This document shows positions 13,275 through 13,467 of a DNA stretch of 13,467 bases, in pieces. The notes below the pieces were generated by a model. It had not been told where the DNA came from. It was given only the letters and a program-made list of their open reading frames with translations, and made no database searches. Origin of the DNA: JAKZSU01 sp047517485 (GTDB lineage: Bacteria; Pseudomonadota; Alphaproteobacteria; UBA7887); assembly GCA_047517485.1 (NCBI GenBank), contig JAKZSU010000222.1, positions 1-13,467 on the forward strand, in the 5' to 3' direction. The translations under genes and the position numbers were made by a program. Each line of letters begins with the position of its first letter. The stretch's first letter is position 1.

Positions 13275-13321
13275 GGCGGCGGGTGGCTCATCGTCCCCTC
13301 CTCCACCCGCCGCCGCCTCCG
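13092..13321 (-). pseudogene. Possible C-terminal remnant of a gene cut by the insertion sequence
   Basis: A minus-strand frame is open from the probable IS boundary near 13321 to a TAG at 13092. It encodes about 76 residues that look protein-like rather than random: tryptophans, VETPGVQIDYRHHLG, RTWEFLRSLCGEN and an end of VPFGRKGF. Codon third positions are mostly G or C. No start codon with a ribosome binding site is seen inside it; the frame enters from the AT-rich side. I do not recognise a family. It could be the tail of an interrupted gene or merely open by composition, since a stop-free stretch of this length is common at high GC. Confidence 0.25.
13275..13314. repeat. 12-bp perfect inverted repeat near the IS boundary
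   Basis: GGCGGCGGGTGG (13275-13286) and CCACCCGCCGCC (13303-13314) are exact reverse complements around a 16-nt loop. On the plus strand the stem is followed by GCCTCC and then GTTTT (13321-13325), weakly terminator-like. It lies just outside the compositional break that I take as the IS left end. Confidence 0.6.
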
Positions 13322-13408
13322 TTTTAACCCGGATTTCCCAGATAGATAACAATTTCACATACTTTGGACGCCGATTCTGATATAAAAATCAATACATTGA
13401 GGCGATAC

Positions 13409-13414
13409 AGGGGG
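13409..13414 (+). promoter_or_regulatory. Ribosome binding site of the right-edge reading frame
   Basis: AGGGGG lies 7 nt before the ATG at 13422. It supports that start over the second in-frame ATG at 13434, although the latter is where the transposase-like similarity begins. Confidence 0.5.
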
Positions 13415-13421
13415 CTCGGTA

Positions 13422-13467
13422 ATGGCGTACCCGATGGGTGAAGCGAAACCGGAGCCTCTTCGGGTCG
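13422..13467 (+). CDS. Partial transposase, IS1380-like N-terminus
   Basis: The frame starts at ATG 13422 and runs off the right edge after 15 full codons (MAYPMGEAKPEPLRV). The pattern of a Met-Gly-Glu opening followed by PEPLRV is one I associate with IS1380-family transposases, whose next residues are usually of the type DFDRRLKLEF. Those residues would lie outside the window, so the assignment rests on very little sequence. It is the only plus-strand gene seen here. The AT-rich leader upstream fits a mobile element rather than the local chromosome. Confidence 0.45.
   Translation, partial: MAYPMGEAKPEPLRV

Larger units (their letters stand above)
13322..13467 (+). mobile_element. Left end of an insertion sequence, probably IS1380 family (partial)
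   Basis: From about 13322 the sequence changes sharply from GC-rich to AT-rich (for example GATAGATAACAATTTCACAT at 13341-13360), then leads into a short leader with a ribosome binding site and a transposase-like start. The boundary is placed by composition only. The terminal inverted repeat and target duplication cannot be confirmed because the right end is outside the window. The IS points away from the DUF952-pyrD run. Confidence 0.4.

Noticed and set aside
12992..13306. Minus-strand frame of 104 codons starting near 13306
   Set aside because: It overlaps the DUF952 gene out of frame and its Arg/His/Cys-rich content looks like a shadow. The alternative frame ending at 13092 is more protein-like.

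Overview
The window looks like a piece of chromosome from a GC-rich alphaproteobacterium, probably Rhodospirillales-like. Three things point there: an imuA-imuB-dnaE2 mutagenesis cassette, a GTTC-N7-GTTC LexA box of the alphaproteobacterial type in front of it, and a DUF952-pyrD gene pair with an ATGA overlap. Every complete gene is on the minus strand, so the map is best read from right to left. The only plus-strand gene is a fragment at the right edge.

Right edge (about 13322-13467): the sequence becomes clearly AT-richer, and a plus-strand reading frame starts at 13422 that resembles the N-terminus of an IS1380-type transposase. This looks like the left end of an insertion sequence. It may have cut off a minus-strand reading frame whose tail ends at 13092. 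Next comes a housekeeping run (13080-9696): a DUF952 protein, class 2 dihydroorotate dehydrogenase (pyrD), a HAD-IIA phosphatase and an NADP-dependent MDR-family oxidoreductase. The first pair overlaps by ATGA and the other gaps are short, so they may share a transcript. A GC-rich palindrome followed by a short T-run directly after pyrD could partly terminate it. A 16-bp perfect palindrome covers the start codon of the oxidoreductase.

The spacer 9409-9695 holds two near-identical 69-bp direct repeats, a pair of mutually exclusive hairpins, and the promoter and LexA box of the SOS mutagenesis operon. That operon (9408-3784) is imuA, imuB and dnaE2. imuA and imuB overlap by 134 nt in different frames, and imuB and dnaE2 overlap by ATGA. 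Together they encode the damage-induced translesion mutasome: DnaE2 is the polymerase, ImuB the non-catalytic adaptor and ImuA the RecA-like accessory protein.

The left third (3654-100) is one large gene for a membrane-embedded KAP-family P-loop NTPase. A periplasmic segment of about 530 residues with a CARDB-like domain and an Asp-box (beta-propeller-like) region precedes the cytoplasmic NTPase. By eye the gene is less GC-rich than its neighbours. A second gene, with a strong ribosome binding site, starts 26 nt after it and leaves the window. This KAP gene and its cut-off partner are the most likely place for an undescribed system, possibly a membrane sensor or defence NTPase. That is inference from domain architecture only.
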